NCBI GenBank assembly: GCA_036501625.1
Contig: DASXZY010000088.1
Span: 62,001 to 126,000 of the forward strand
Direction: 5' to 3'
From: Palsa-1400 sp036501625
GTDB lineage: Bacteria; Verrucomicrobiota; Verrucomicrobiia; Limisphaerales; Palsa-1400
DNA length: 64,000 nt
Below are positions 43,562 to 53,204 of the stretch, piece after piece. The notes under the pieces were generated by a model. That model worked only from the letters and a program-made list of their open reading frames with translations, did not search any database and was not told the origin of the DNA. The position numbers and the translations under genes were made by a program. The first letter of the stretch is position 1, and each line of letters begins with the position of its first letter.

Positions 43562-45442
43562 CTATTCCGGTTTATAAATTTCCGCGCCGTTTAGGACGAA
43601 TTCGCGGGATTTTTCCTCCAGGCCGCGCTTCAAGGCCTCGTCTTCGCTCACTCCCTGTTCGGCGGCGAATTTTCGCACGTCCTCCGTGATCTTCATGCTG
43701 CAAAAATGCGGGCCGCACATGCTGCAAAAATGCGCGCTCTTGGCCCCTTCCTGCGGCAGCGTTTCATCGTGAAATTCCCGCGCCGTCTCCGGGTCCAGCG
43801 ACAAATTGAATTGGTCCTCCCAGCGAAATTCAAACCGCGCCTTGCTCAAGGCGTTGTCGCGATACTGCGCCCCCGGATGGCCCTTGGCCAAATCCGCCGC
43901 GTGCGCGGCAATCTTGTAGGCGATCACGCCGTCCTTGACATCTTTCTTGTTCGGCAACCCAAGATGTTCCTTCGGCGTGACATAACACAACATCGCGCAG
44001 CCGTACCAGCCGATCATGGCCGCGCCAATCGCGCTCGTGATGTGATCGTAGCCGGGCGCGATGTCCGTCGTCAGCGGGCCGAGCGTATAGAACGGCGCCT
44101 CGTGGCACCACTCCAGTTGCTTGGTCATGTTTTCGTGGATCATGTGCATGGGAACGTGGCCAGGGCCTTCGTTCATCACCTGCACGCCGCGCGCCCAAGC
44201 GCGCTTTGTCAAATCTCCCTGCGCCTTCAACTCCGCGAATTGCGCTTCGTCATTCGCGTCGGCGATGGAGCCGGGCCGCAGCCCGTCGCCGATGGAAAAA
44301 CTCACGTCGCAGGCGGCCATGATTTCGCAGATCTCATCCCAGTGCGTGTAACAGAAATTTTCCTGGTGATGCGCCAGGCACCACTTGGCCAGGATGGAAC
44401 CGCCGCGGCTGACAATCCCCGTCGCGCGCCGCGCTGTCAAAGGAATGAACCGCAGCAGCACGCCCGCGTGAATGGTGAAATAATCCACGCCCTGCTCGCA
44501 CTGCTCCAAGAGCGTGTCGCGATAAATTTCCCAGGTCAAATCCTCCGCCTTGCCGCCCACTTTTTCCAGCGCCTGGTAAATTGGCACCGTCCCGATGGGC
44601 ACCGGCGAATTGCGCAAAATCCATTGTCGTGTCACATGGATGTTTTTGCCGGTGGACAAATCCATGACCGTGTCCGCGCCCCATTTGATGGCCCAGCGCA
44701 TCTTCTCGACTTCCTCCTCGATGCTCGACGCCACCGCCGAATTGCCGATGTTGGCGTTGATTTTCACTAGGAAATTTCGTCCTATGATCATCGGCTCCAA
44801 TTCGGGATGATTGATGTTGCACGGAATGATGGCCCGCCCGCGCGCGACCTCATCGCGCACAAACTCCGGCGTGATGCGCGCCGGAATGGACGCGCCAAAG
44901 GAATGGCCCGGATGCTGCCGCGCAAGCTCCCCGCCTTCGCGCGTCCGTTCCGCGCCGCCGTTTTCGCGGATGGCGATGAATTCCATTTCGGGCGTGACGA
45001 TGCCGCGCCGCGCGTATTCCAACTGGGTGACGACCTTGCCGTGTTTCGCGCGCAATGGAGAGCGTTGCGGCATATTCAAAGCGTCCATCCTGGAACCGGA
45101 GGATGCGCCGTTGGAATGATGGCCGTTGCGGTGCGGCGCCGGACTCTGTCCGCCATATTCCTCAACATCGCCGCGTTCCAAAATCCAATCGCGCCGCAAA
45201 GCCGGCAGGCCGTCACGGACATCTCCCGCGAACGATTCATCGCCCCAAGGCCCGCTGCAATCGTAGACGCGGACGGATTCATTCGGCTCCGCGCGGCCCG
45301 AGCGCGCCTGGGTCGGATGCAAAGAAATTTCGCGCATGGGCACTTTGAGGCCCGGATAAAGCGCGCCCGTCGCGTAAACTTTTTTGGAATTGGGCAGCGC
45401 TGCGCTGCTGTGAGGCTCGGGCGAATTATTCTTGGCAATCAT
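43562..45442 (-). CDS. thiC: Phosphomethylpyrimidine synthase ThiC
   Basis: This 626-aa radical-SAM-like enzyme converts aminoimidazole ribotide to the pyrimidine of thiamin. Conserved stretches are 'PEFVRDEVARGRAIIPCNIN', 'GADTVMDLSTGKNIH', 'VNEGPGHVPMH'-type sequence ('VMNEGPGHVPMHMI') and the C-terminal Fe-S motif 'CSMCGPHFC'. The start MIAKNN is fixed by the riboswitch immediately upstream: a longer start at 45511 would lie inside the TPP aptamer. It is the only thiamin gene here. Confidence 0.97.
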   Translation of the reverse strand: MIAKNNSPEPHSSAALPNSKKVYATGALYPGLKVPMREISLHPTQARSGRAEPNESVRVYDCSGPWGDESFAGDVRDGLPALRRDWILERGDVEEYGGQSPAPHRNGHHSNGASSGSRMDALNMPQRSPLRAKHGKVVTQLEYARRGIVTPEMEFIAIRENGGAERTREGGELARQHPGHSFGASIPARITPEFVRDEVARGRAIIPCNINHPELEPMIIGRNFLVKINANIGNSAVASSIEEEVEKMRWAIKWGADTVMDLSTGKNIHVTRQWILRNSPVPIGTVPIYQALEKVGGKAEDLTWEIYRDTLLEQCEQGVDYFTIHAGVLLRFIPLTARRATGIVSRGGSILAKWCLAHHQENFCYTHWDEICEIMAACDVSFSIGDGLRPGSIADANDEAQFAELKAQGDLTKRAWARGVQVMNEGPGHVPMHMIHENMTKQLEWCHEAPFYTLGPLTTDIAPGYDHITSAIGAAMIGWYGCAMLCYVTPKEHLGLPNKKDVKDGVIAYKIAAHAADLAKGHPGAQYRDNALSKARFEFRWEDQFNLSLDPETAREFHDETLPQEGAKSAHFCSMCGPHFCSMKITEDVRKFAAEQGVSEDEALKRGLEEKSREFVLNGAEIYKPE

Positions 45443-45474
45443 AAAAATGCGCGGCGGTGGCATCGGCGGTGGCG

Positions 45475-45583
45475 GCGTTTCCTTCGCCAGCATTACCTGG
45501 AGCAGGTTCAACGGGTCATTTGCTTCCGCAAAACTCTCAGCCTTTGGGCCACCGCGGCACTGGCTCCCGCACAGGCCAAACGC
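45475..45583 (-). promoter_or_regulatory. TPP riboswitch (THI element) upstream of thiC
   Basis: On the minus strand the leader has the pyrimidine-sensing 'GGCUGAGAG' (CTGAGA complement at 45535-45540), then the pyrophosphate-sensing half 'GAACCUGCUCCAGGUAAUGC' and 'UGGCGAAGG' (complement at 45481-45508). The closing stem P1 can form between GCGTTT (45583-45578) and AAACGC (45480-45475). The ThiC start codon lies 32 bases downstream with no terminator between, so control of translation initiation is the likelier mode. Confidence 0.95.
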
Positions 45584-45648
45584 TAACGCGCTAGCCCCCG
45601 TGCGTCAAGCGGGCTTTCCGCGCGCGCTCTTTGTGCTGACTTGGCGGC

Positions 45649-47130
45649 GTGAACCTGTATAGTGGCATCCACATGGACTTCGTTAACCATTTGGTCAGCT
45701 TTTGGCCGCACGCCGTGGCAGTGCTGACTTTGTTCGCGGCCGCTTTGGCTTCAGCCCATGCCGTGCTTAACAAGCGCGATACCCGGGCGGCGGTGCTTTG
45801 GATCGGGTTCATCTGGCTGCTGCCGCTGCTCGGCCCGGCGCTCTATTTGTTGCTCGGTGTCAACCGCGTCCGGCGCAAGGCGCGGCTCCTGCGCGGCGCG
45901 GCGCACCATCATCACGCGGCCGTCAGCGCTGAAACCATTTTCGTGCCCAAGGCCCAAGCCAAGATCACCGGGGAAGCCGCTCATCTTGAGCAATTATCGC
46001 AGGCCATGGGCCGCATCGTGCGCCGCCCGCTCCTGCCGGGAAACAACGTCCAGCCGATGCTCAACGGCGACGCCGCGTATCCGGCCATGCTGGCGGCCAT
46101 CGCCCAGGCCACGACGACCATCGGTCTGTCAACCTACATTTTTGACAACGATCGCAACGGGCGCGAATTCGTCGAAGCCCTCGTCCAAGCGGTCAAACGC
46201 GGTGTGCAGGTGCGCGTTCTTATTGATGCCGCCGGCGCGCATTATTCGGTGCCGTCCATTGTCCACGCGCTCCATCACGCGCGCGTGCCCGTCGGGCGGT
46301 TCCTGCCGACGCTCGTCCCCTGGCGGCTGATGAGCATGAACCTGCGCTTGCACCGCAAAATCATGGTCGTGGACGGCGTCACTGGCTTCACTGGCGGAAT
46401 AAATTTGCGCGAAAGCAACTTGGTCGCCCAGAATCCGCACCGGCCGGTGCGGGACTTGCATTTTCGCGTCGAAGGCCCGGTCGTGGCGCAATTGCAGGAA
46501 GCCTTCGCGACGGATTGGGCGTTTACGACTGGCGAATCGCTCAGCGGCCCGGATTGGTTCCCCGCGCTTCAGCCCTGCGGCACGATGCTCGCCCGCGCCA
46601 TACCGGACGGGCCGGACGAAGATTACGAGAAATTCAATTGGGCCATTCTGGCGGCGCTTTCGTGCGCGCGGGATTCGGTGCAGATCGTCACGCCCTACTT
46701 TTTGCCGGACCAATCCCTGATCTCCGGGCTCAACTTGGCGGCCTTGCGCGGGGTGCGGGTTGAGATTCTGCTGCCGAAGCGCAGCAACCTTCCTTTTATT
46801 GACTGGGCGTCGCGCGCGATGTGGTGGCAGGTTATGCGCCACGGCTGCCGCATCTGGCTGGGGCCGCCGCCCTTCGATCATTCCAAGCTCATGCTGGTTG
46901 ATGGCCAATGGTCGCTCGTCGGTTCCGGCAATTGGGACACCCGCAGCCTCCAGCTTAACTTTGAATTCAACCTGGAATGTTATTGCCCCGAACTGGCGCG
47001 TTCGTTGAACGAAATTATCCAATCCAAAATGACCGGCGCGCGCGAAGTGACGAAGCAGGAGCTGGACGCCCGCGGCGTCCTCGTGCGGCTGCGCGATGGC
47101 GTCACGCGCTTGTTGGACCCGTTCCTCTGA
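45649..47130 (+). CDS. cls: Cardiolipin synthase-like phospholipase D-family enzyme
   Basis: This 493-aa protein has two N-terminal transmembrane helices (about 15-40 and 45-68) and two HKD motifs: 'LHRKIMVVDG' in the first half and 'FDHSKLMLVDG' in the second, each followed by a Gly/Asn-rich turn ('GFTGGINLRES', 'GSGNWDTRSL'). This is the bacterial cardiolipin synthase layout (two phosphatidylglycerol to cardiolipin plus glycerol). The start is GTG at 45649; an ATG at 45673 (MDFVNHL) is equally plausible. Confidence 0.9.
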   Translation: MNLYSGIHMDFVNHLVSFWPHAVAVLTLFAAALASAHAVLNKRDTRAAVLWIGFIWLLPLLGPALYLLLGVNRVRRKARLLRGAAHHHHAAVSAETIFVPKAQAKITGEAAHLEQLSQAMGRIVRRPLLPGNNVQPMLNGDAAYPAMLAAIAQATTTIGLSTYIFDNDRNGREFVEALVQAVKRGVQVRVLIDAAGAHYSVPSIVHALHHARVPVGRFLPTLVPWRLMSMNLRLHRKIMVVDGVTGFTGGINLRESNLVAQNPHRPVRDLHFRVEGPVVAQLQEAFATDWAFTTGESLSGPDWFPALQPCGTMLARAIPDGPDEDYEKFNWAILAALSCARDSVQIVTPYFLPDQSLISGLNLAALRGVRVEILLPKRSNLPFIDWASRAMWWQVMRHGCRIWLGPPPFDHSKLMLVDGQWSLVGSGNWDTRSLQLNFEFNLECYCPELARSLNEIIQSKMTGAREVTKQELDARGVLVRLRDGVTRLLDPFL

Positions 47131-47145
47131 CGTATAGGTATAACG

Positions 47146-50100
47146 ATGGGCGCGGCCAGTTTCATCAGGTCCAATTTGCGTTTTTACGCCCGCAGCCATT
47201 TGGGCGCGCTGCTCGGCGTGGCGGTGGCGGGCGCGATTTTGACGGGCGCGCTGGCCATTGGCGATTGCGTGCGCGAAAGCTTGCGCGATCTGGCGCTGGC
47301 CCGCATTGGCCGCGCGGATTCCGCGCTGGTTGGGCGCGACCGTCTTTTCCGCTCGGCCCTGGCTGATGGATTTCCGCGGTCGGCGCCCGTCTTGCAATTG
47401 CCCGGCACCGCTTCCGCCCCCGACGATTCCGCGCGCGCCAATCACGTCCAAATTCTCGGTGTGGACGCCCGTTTTTGGAGTTTGGCTGAAACGCCGGTTC
47501 ACCGCGAAATTCCATCGGGTTCGGTCGTGCTGAATTCCGCCCTTGCCCGCCAATTGCGCGCCAAAACCGGCGACACCGTCGTCCTGCATGTGCAAAAGCC
47601 CTCGCTGCTTTCGGAGGAAGCGCCCATTTCGCCGCGCGAAGATATTTCCAAAGGGCTGCGCTTGACCGTCAGCGCGGTGGCGGCAGATTCGGAATTCGGG
47701 CGATTCGGTTTGCAGGCCAGCCAGGCTTCGCCGCTCAACGCGTTCCTGCCGCTCGCGTGGTTGCAGGCGCAAGTGGAGCAGCCCGGCCGTGCCAATCTCC
47801 TGCTGGCCCCCGAAGGCCGGCAGGACTTGAAACAGCACTGGACTCTTTCAGACGCCGGCCTGGAATGGCGCGATGTGCCGGGCGGTTCAGAATTGCGCAG
47901 CGGCCGAGTTTTCATCGATTCCAACATCGTGGCGGCGGCGGGGCCGGGACGGGAATTGGTTTTGACGTATTTCGTCAACGAGCTTCGCCACGGCCAAAAA
48001 ACAACGCCTTACTCGATGGTCACGGCCGCGAGCGCGCCGCTCGTCCCGGCGGACTTGCGCGACGATGAAATTATGATCACGCCGTGGCTGGCGGACGATT
48101 TGCAGGCGAAGCCGGGCGATGAATTGCAGTTGGCCTATTTCGTCCTTGGAATGGCGGGCCGCCTGGATGAGAAGCGGGACACGTTTCGCATTCGCGGCAT
48201 CACGCCGGCGGAAGGCCCAATGGCGGACCGCACATTGATGCCCGATTTCCCCGGCATCGCCAAAGCGGAGAAAACGGAGAACTGGGACGCGGGCTTCGCC
48301 ATCAACATGCAGAAAATCCGCCCCAAGGATGAAGATTACTGGAAGCAATATCGCGGCACGCCAAAGGCCTTCGTCACCCTGGGCGCCGGCCGGCGGATGT
48401 GGGCCAACCGCTTCGGCGATGTGACAGCCATCCGTTTTCCCGCGTCCGTCTCGCGGCCGGAAGTCGAGCGCGCGATGTTGGACAAGCTCGATCCAGGCGC
48501 GCTTGGCTTGTCGTTTCTCCCAGTGCGGCAGCAGGCGCTGAAAGCCAGTTCGCAATCGGAGGATTTCGGCGGTTTGTTCATCGGGTTCAGTTTTTTCCTG
48601 GTCGTGGCGGCGTTGATTCTCCTGGCGCTGCTCTTTCATTTCAGCCTGGAACGGCGCGTGGCCGAGACAGGGCTTTTGCTCGCGGTCGGCTGGCGGCCGC
48701 GCCAGGTCCGGCGTTTGCTCCTGGTGGAGGGCGTGGTTATCGCGGCGGTTGGCGGTGTGCTGGGCTGCGCGGGCGGCGTGGTTTACGCGAGGGGAATTCT
48801 GTTCGGGTTGACTACGCTGTGGAGCGCGGCGGTGGCGGAGTCGCCGCTGCAATTTCATGTGACAGCCCAAACCCTGGCCATTGGCTGCCTGAGCGGAATC
48901 ATCATCAGCATTATTGTCATAAGCCTGGCCGTGCGCGGCTGCGCCAAACGCCCCGCGCGCGAACTCCTCGAACAAGGGAATGAATTGGAGCGCGCGGCGG
49001 CCGGGGCGAAACACCGGCGGCGATGGGCTGGCTGGCTCGCGCTTGCCAGCGGACTGGGCGCGCTGGCGATGGCCGCCTCCGCGATCATTCAGCGTCACAC
49101 CGCGGACGTGGAATCCTTTTTTGGAGCCGGGTCGCTGCTGTTGATTTGCGGCGCGGCGGCGGCGGCGGTTTGGTTTCGATCGCTGGCAGCGCGCGCGCAT
49201 TCGCGGCCGCTGACCCTGGTCAGCCTTGGCTTGCGCGGTTGTGTGCGGCATCCGCGCCGCAGCCTGGCCATTGTGGCGTTGCTGGCCAGCGGCGCGTTTC
49301 TCATCGCTTCCGTCCAAGCCAACAAATTAGACGCCACGCGAGACGGCACCCAGCGTTCCTCGGGAACCGGCGGCTTCGCGTTCATCGGCGAATCGGCCCT
49401 GCCTATCGTGCAGGATTTAAACACTAAGATTGGGCGCGAATTTTTTGGATTGGATGAAAGCACGCTCAAGAACGCCGCCATCGTTTCGTTGCGCGTGCAT
49501 GACGGCGACGACGCCAGTTGCCTGAATTTAAACCGCGCGCAATCGCCCCGGCTGCTGGGCGTCGATCCGCGTCAACTGCAAGAACGAAAAGCCTTCACCT
49601 TCACGCAATTGTCCGATCCCTCGTTCGCCGCCCGCCCGTGGGATTTGCTGGAGCGGGGCGCCGGCGATGAAGTTCCCGCTGTCGGCGATGAGTCGACGAT
49701 CACTTGGGCGTTGCACAAAAAAATTGGCGACACCGTCGATTACACCGATGAACATGGCCGCCCCTTCAAAGTCCGGCTGGTGGGCGCGGTGGCCAATTCC
49801 ATATTGCAAGGCAGCCTGATCGTGGCCGAGCCGGCTTTTGTGCGGCATTTTCCCGGCGATGCAGGCTGGCGGGTTTTCCTGGTGGATTCACCTTTGGTCG
49901 AAGCGCCGGCCGTGTCCGCGGCGCTGGCGCGCGGCCTGCGCGACCGTGGCCTGGAACTCACGCCAGCCGCGGAACGCCTCAATGCCTTCAACGCCGTGCA
50001 AAACACCTTTCTTGACACGTTCCAGGTGTTGGGCGGGCTGGGCCTGCTGCTGGGCAGCGCGGGTTTGGGCGTGGTCGTGTTGCGCAACGTGCTGGAGCGC

Positions 50101-50385
50101 CGCGGCGAACTGGCGCTGCTGACCGCGGTCGGTTTCACGCCGCGCTCCCTGCGCGCGCTCGTTGTCGCGGAACATGCGGCGCTGGAAGGGCTGGGCCTGG
50201 CGCTGGGCATCGCAAGCGCGATGCTGGCCCTGCTGCCGGTCTTGCTTTCGCACGCCTCGCGCGTATCCTTTGTTCCGCTGGCGGTGGCGCTGGGTTTGGT
50301 TTTTCTAAGCGGCTTGTTTTGGACGTGGGCCGCGGCGCGCCTGGCCTTGCGCGGGGAATTGCTGCCAGCCTTGCGAAACGAATAA
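47146..50385 (+). CDS. FtsX-type ABC transporter permease (large MacB/LolE-like)
   Basis: This 1,079-aa protein has an N-terminal helix (about 20-40), a large extracytoplasmic domain, a central block of helices near 480-620 with basic loops ('HFSLERRVAETGLLLAVGW'), further helices around 635-680 and 700-720, a second extracytoplasmic domain and a C-terminal FtsX-like block ('LERRGELALLTAVGFTPRSL'). The duplicated FtsX layout fits macrolide/lipoprotein-type exporters that use mechanical transmission. No ATPase gene is adjacent, so it would need one encoded elsewhere. It starts 15 bases after cls. Confidence 0.85.
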   Translation: MGAASFIRSNLRFYARSHLGALLGVAVAGAILTGALAIGDCVRESLRDLALARIGRADSALVGRDRLFRSALADGFPRSAPVLQLPGTASAPDDSARANHVQILGVDARFWSLAETPVHREIPSGSVVLNSALARQLRAKTGDTVVLHVQKPSLLSEEAPISPREDISKGLRLTVSAVAADSEFGRFGLQASQASPLNAFLPLAWLQAQVEQPGRANLLLAPEGRQDLKQHWTLSDAGLEWRDVPGGSELRSGRVFIDSNIVAAAGPGRELVLTYFVNELRHGQKTTPYSMVTAASAPLVPADLRDDEIMITPWLADDLQAKPGDELQLAYFVLGMAGRLDEKRDTFRIRGITPAEGPMADRTLMPDFPGIAKAEKTENWDAGFAINMQKIRPKDEDYWKQYRGTPKAFVTLGAGRRMWANRFGDVTAIRFPASVSRPEVERAMLDKLDPGALGLSFLPVRQQALKASSQSEDFGGLFIGFSFFLVVAALILLALLFHFSLERRVAETGLLLAVGWRPRQVRRLLLVEGVVIAAVGGVLGCAGGVVYARGILFGLTTLWSAAVAESPLQFHVTAQTLAIGCLSGIIISIIVISLAVRGCAKRPARELLEQGNELERAAAGAKHRRRWAGWLALASGLGALAMAASAIIQRHTADVESFFGAGSLLLICGAAAAAVWFRSLAARAHSRPLTLVSLGLRGCVRHPRRSLAIVALLASGAFLIASVQANKLDATRDGTQRSSGTGGFAFIGESALPIVQDLNTKIGREFFGLDESTLKNAAIVSLRVHDGDDASCLNLNRAQSPRLLGVDPRQLQERKAFTFTQLSDPSFAARPWDLLERGAGDEVPAVGDESTITWALHKKIGDTVDYTDEHGRPFKVRLVGAVANSILQGSLIVAEPAFVRHFPGDAGWRVFLVDSPLVEAPAVSAALARGLRDRGLELTPAAERLNAFNAVQNTFLDTFQVLGGLGLLLGSAGLGVVVLRNVLERRGELALLTAVGFTPRSLRALVVAEHAALEGLGLALGIASAMLALLPVLLSHASRVSFVPLAVALGLVFLSGLFWTWAAARLALRGELLPALRNE

Positions 50386-50399
50386 TTCTTGACGTAAAG

Positions 50400-51047
50400 A
50401 TGAAAATGAACATTGCGGCGGCCGCGGCTCTCGCGCTCCTCGTTTCCGGCCTGGCCTTCCAGGCGTGCGCGGAAGGCGCGATTCTCTACCAAAACAACTT
50501 TGAAAAAGCCGCCGTCGGCCAGGCGCCGGGCGATTTTCTGGTGCTCGACGGCGAATTCGCGGTGCGGGAGACCGATGGCAACAAATATCTCGAATTGCCC
50601 GGCGCGCCGCTCGACACTTTCGGCGTTCTCTTCGGCCCGACGACCAATGCCGGCGTCTGTGTCAGCGCCCGCATTTTTGGCACGGCCAGGGGGCGGCGTT
50701 ATCCGCAATTCGGCGTGGGGCTGGGCGGCCAGAACGGATACAAACTCAAAGTGTCCCCAGCCAAGGACGCGGTGGAAATCTACAAGGGCGACGAGTCGGC
50801 GGCCTCCGTTCCATTTCATTGGAAAACCGGCGCCTGGACCATGTTCAAGCTTCAAATTCGGCAGATCGAAGGCCCGGCCTGGAGGGTTGAGGGCAAAGTC
50901 TGGCCGCAATCGGATCCCGAACCCAAGGAATGGACCGTGACGCTCGACGAAAAGGCCGCGCCCCATCCGGGACGGCCCTCGATTTGGGGCAGCCCCATCT
51001 CCGTCACGCCCATTCGCTTCGACGACTTGGTTCTCACGGCCGAATGA
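50400..51047 (+). CDS. Exported beta-sandwich-like protein
   Basis: This 215-aa protein has a signal peptide (about 1-24, ending 'FQACAEG'; the Cys might be lipidated). The mature domain 'ILYQNNFEKAAVGQAPGDFL', 'PQFGVGLGGQNGYKLKVSPA' and 'GPAWRVEGKVWPQSDPEPKE' resembles concanavalin-like or DUF1080-type sugar-binding folds, a weak match by eye. It ends in the start codon of the GH79 gene (ATGA overlap), so the two are translated together. A carbohydrate-binding role in partnership with that enzyme is inferred. Confidence 0.6.
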   Translation: MKMNIAAAAALALLVSGLAFQACAEGAILYQNNFEKAAVGQAPGDFLVLDGEFAVRETDGNKYLELPGAPLDTFGVLFGPTTNAGVCVSARIFGTARGRRYPQFGVGLGGQNGYKLKVSPAKDAVEIYKGDESAASVPFHWKTGAWTMFKLQIRQIEGPAWRVEGKVWPQSDPEPKEWTVTLDEKAAPHPGRPSIWGSPISVTPIRFDDLVLTAE

Positions 51048-52426
51048 ACAGGGCATTTTCCTTTTTGCTGATCGCGCTCGCGGCGGTTTCATCGAAAGGC
51101 GCGCCGGTCAGGATTCAAGTCGAGACCGATTCGGTCGTCAGCCGCATTTCCCCGCGTTTCATTGGCTTTGGTTATGAGACATCAGCCGTCGCGCAGCCGG
51201 GTTTCTTCAGCGCGCGCAATGCGGTCATGATTCAGTTGTATCGGAACTTGAGTCCGCACGGCCTGATCCGCATTGGCGGCATCATTTCGGATCATACGGA
51301 ATACGCGCCCAACGGCGCCCTCGCGGCCCGCACGCAAACCGGCGTCACTGTCATCAATAAAGCCAGCCTTGAGGACCTCGGCCAATTCGCGCGCGCCATC
51401 GGCTGGCAAGTCATGTGGGGATTGAACCTTGGCACTGGCTCCAAAGAAATGGCCGTCGAGGAAGCCCAGGCGGTCGATGCGGCCTTGGGCAACGGCCTTC
51501 AATCTTTTCAAATTGGCAATGAAGTGGAGGCCTTGCGGCGCTTTGCGGGCAGCTATGAGGATTACCATTCCAATTACGCGGCTTGCAAAGCCGCCATCCG
51601 CTCCGTCCTGCCTGGCGCGCCGTTTTCAGGCCCCGATGTGATTGGCAATTTACGCTGGATTTCGAACTTCGTTTCCGCGGAATCGAAGGACATGAAACTT
51701 CTGACTCACCATTACTATCGCGGCGGCGCCGGAAATCCAAAGTCCACTCTGGACCTGCTCCTCCAGCACGACGCCGGATTCGACCGCCGCTTGGGAAAGC
51801 TCAGGGAAATCTGTCAAGAGCCTGACCTGTCCTTTCGCATCAACGAGGTCAATTCCTATTCGGGCGGCGGAAAAGCCGGCGTCAGCGACACCTTCGGCTC
51901 AGCCCTTTGGTGTTTGGATTACATGTTCGCGCTGGCGTCCTATGGCTGCGACGGTGTGAACATGGAAACGGACATCAACCAATTGGGGTTCATCAGCTAC
52001 TATTCCCCCATCGTTCATGACGCCTCCGGCCATTGCAACGTCCGCCCGGAGTATTACGGGATGCTGGCCTTCGCCGTCGCGGGCAAGGGCGAGATGCTCA
52101 AAATTGACATGGAGAAGCCGGGCCTGAACCTGTCCGCCTACGCCGCGCGAAGCGTCAGGGGCGAACTTTGGGTTGCCGTTATCAATAAGGATTTCGCGCG
52201 CGACGCTGATGTCGAAGTGACTTTGCCCAAAGGCTATTCAACCGCCGCCGCGATGCGCCTGGCCGCGCCATCCATGATCAGCACCAATCAAGTGACACTG
52301 GGCGGCGCCGGAGTCTCCGCCGCCGGCATCTGGACGCCCGGACCCCTCGAAAAAGCCGCGGTCACCGGCAACACCGCCCGCATTTCCATCCCGCGCGCCA
52401 GCGCCGCCCTCTTGCAATTGCGATAA
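51044..52426 (+). CDS. Glycoside hydrolase family 79-like beta-glucuronidase
   Basis: This 460-aa secreted protein has a signal peptide (about 1-19). A (beta/alpha)8 barrel contains the predicted acid/base Glu160 in 'QIGNEVEAL' and nucleophile Glu268 in 'FRINEVNSYSGGGKAGVSDT', the latter stretch being characteristic of GH79 (heparanase and beta-glucuronidase relatives). A C-terminal beta domain ('GYSTAAAMRLAAPS...ASAALLQLR') is typical. The substrate is probably a uronic-acid-containing polysaccharide. It overlaps the preceding exported gene by 4 bases. Confidence 0.85.
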   Translation: MNRAFSFLLIALAAVSSKGAPVRIQVETDSVVSRISPRFIGFGYETSAVAQPGFFSARNAVMIQLYRNLSPHGLIRIGGIISDHTEYAPNGALAARTQTGVTVINKASLEDLGQFARAIGWQVMWGLNLGTGSKEMAVEEAQAVDAALGNGLQSFQIGNEVEALRRFAGSYEDYHSNYAACKAAIRSVLPGAPFSGPDVIGNLRWISNFVSAESKDMKLLTHHYYRGGAGNPKSTLDLLLQHDAGFDRRLGKLREICQEPDLSFRINEVNSYSGGGKAGVSDTFGSALWCLDYMFALASYGCDGVNMETDINQLGFISYYSPIVHDASGHCNVRPEYYGMLAFAVAGKGEMLKIDMEKPGLNLSAYAARSVRGELWVAVINKDFARDADVEVTLPKGYSTAAAMRLAAPSMISTNQVTLGGAGVSAAGIWTPGPLEKAAVTGNTARISIPRASAALLQLR

Positions 52427-52496
52427 TTTTGGCCCCCATTCTTGGCTATTCTTTCTTGCGGACCTTCCCACGTTTCTGTTAAAATGTTCACCCGCA

Positions 52497-53204
52497 ATGG
52501 CATACAACGCGAAAATAAAGGACCTTCCGGCGCACGAACGCCCGCGCGAGCGGCTGGCGGAATTGGGGGCCGATGCGCTGAAGACGTCCGAATTGATTGC
52601 GATTTTGCTTCGCACCGGCATGAAGGGCGCGTCGGCGATCCAAGTGGCTGAAGCGCTGCTGGCGCGGTTTGGCACTCTGACGGCTTTGGAGCGCGGGTCG
52701 ATCGATCAGCTGCGCACCGTGAAAGGCATTGGACGCGACAAGGCTATCGCGCTCAAAAGCGCCTTCACGCTGGCCCGCCGCATGGCCAGGGAATTGCAGG
52801 GCGAGGCGCCGCTGCTTGACACGCCGGAGAACGTCGCTAACTTGCTGCGCGAGGAAAATCAAAAGTACGAAGTCGAACACCTCCAAGCCGTCCTGTTGAA
52901 CACGCGGCGAAAACTCATTCGCGTGGAGATTATTTCGCAGGGCTTGGTTGATTCGCTCCTGGTGCATCCGCGCGAGGTATTCCGGGCGGCCATCGCCGCC
53001 AACGCCACCGCGTTGGTGCTGGTGCATAATCATCCCAGCGGCGATCCCTCGCCTTCGGCGGCGGACATCAAAGTCACGAGTGATCTCGTTCGCGCCGGGC
53101 AGTTATTGAAGATTGAGGTGCTGGACCACATCATTCTGGGCAGGCGCTCCATTGAGAGCATCAAAGACTACGTCTCGCTGCGGGAATTGGGCTACATCGC
53201 GTAG
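52497..53204 (+). CDS. radC: DNA repair protein RadC (JAMM domain)
   Basis: This 235-aa protein begins with a helix-hairpin-helix-like part ('LKTSELIAILLRTGMKGASA', 'VKGIGRDKAIALKSA') and carries the JAMM metalloprotease-like motif 'HNHPSGDPSPSAADI' plus the upstream Glu in 'EHLQAVLLNTRRKL'. Despite the name, the biochemical role of RadC in repair is unsettled. The ATG at 52497 is well placed for the conserved start. The gene runs head-on into the TIGR03790 gene, with 0 bases between. Confidence 0.95.
   Translation: MAYNAKIKDLPAHERPRERLAELGADALKTSELIAILLRTGMKGASAIQVAEALLARFGTLTALERGSIDQLRTVKGIGRDKAIALKSAFTLARRMARELQGEAPLLDTPENVANLLREENQKYEVEHLQAVLLNTRRKLIRVEIISQGLVDSLLVHPREVFRAAIAANATALVLVHNHPSGDPSPSAADIKVTSDLVRAGQLLKIEVLDHIILGRRSIESIKDYVSLRELGYIA

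Noticed and set aside
45443..45511. ThiC start at 45511
   Set aside because: This start lies inside the TPP riboswitch aptamer, so the Met at 45442 is used instead.
46129..47838. Open frame of about 570 codons on the minus strand
   Set aside because: It spans the cls and permease genes in antisense; both have clear motifs on the plus strand.
47887..49317. Open frame of about 476 codons on the minus strand
   Set aside because: It is antisense to the FtsX-type permease and rich in Arg, Gln and Ala without domain features.
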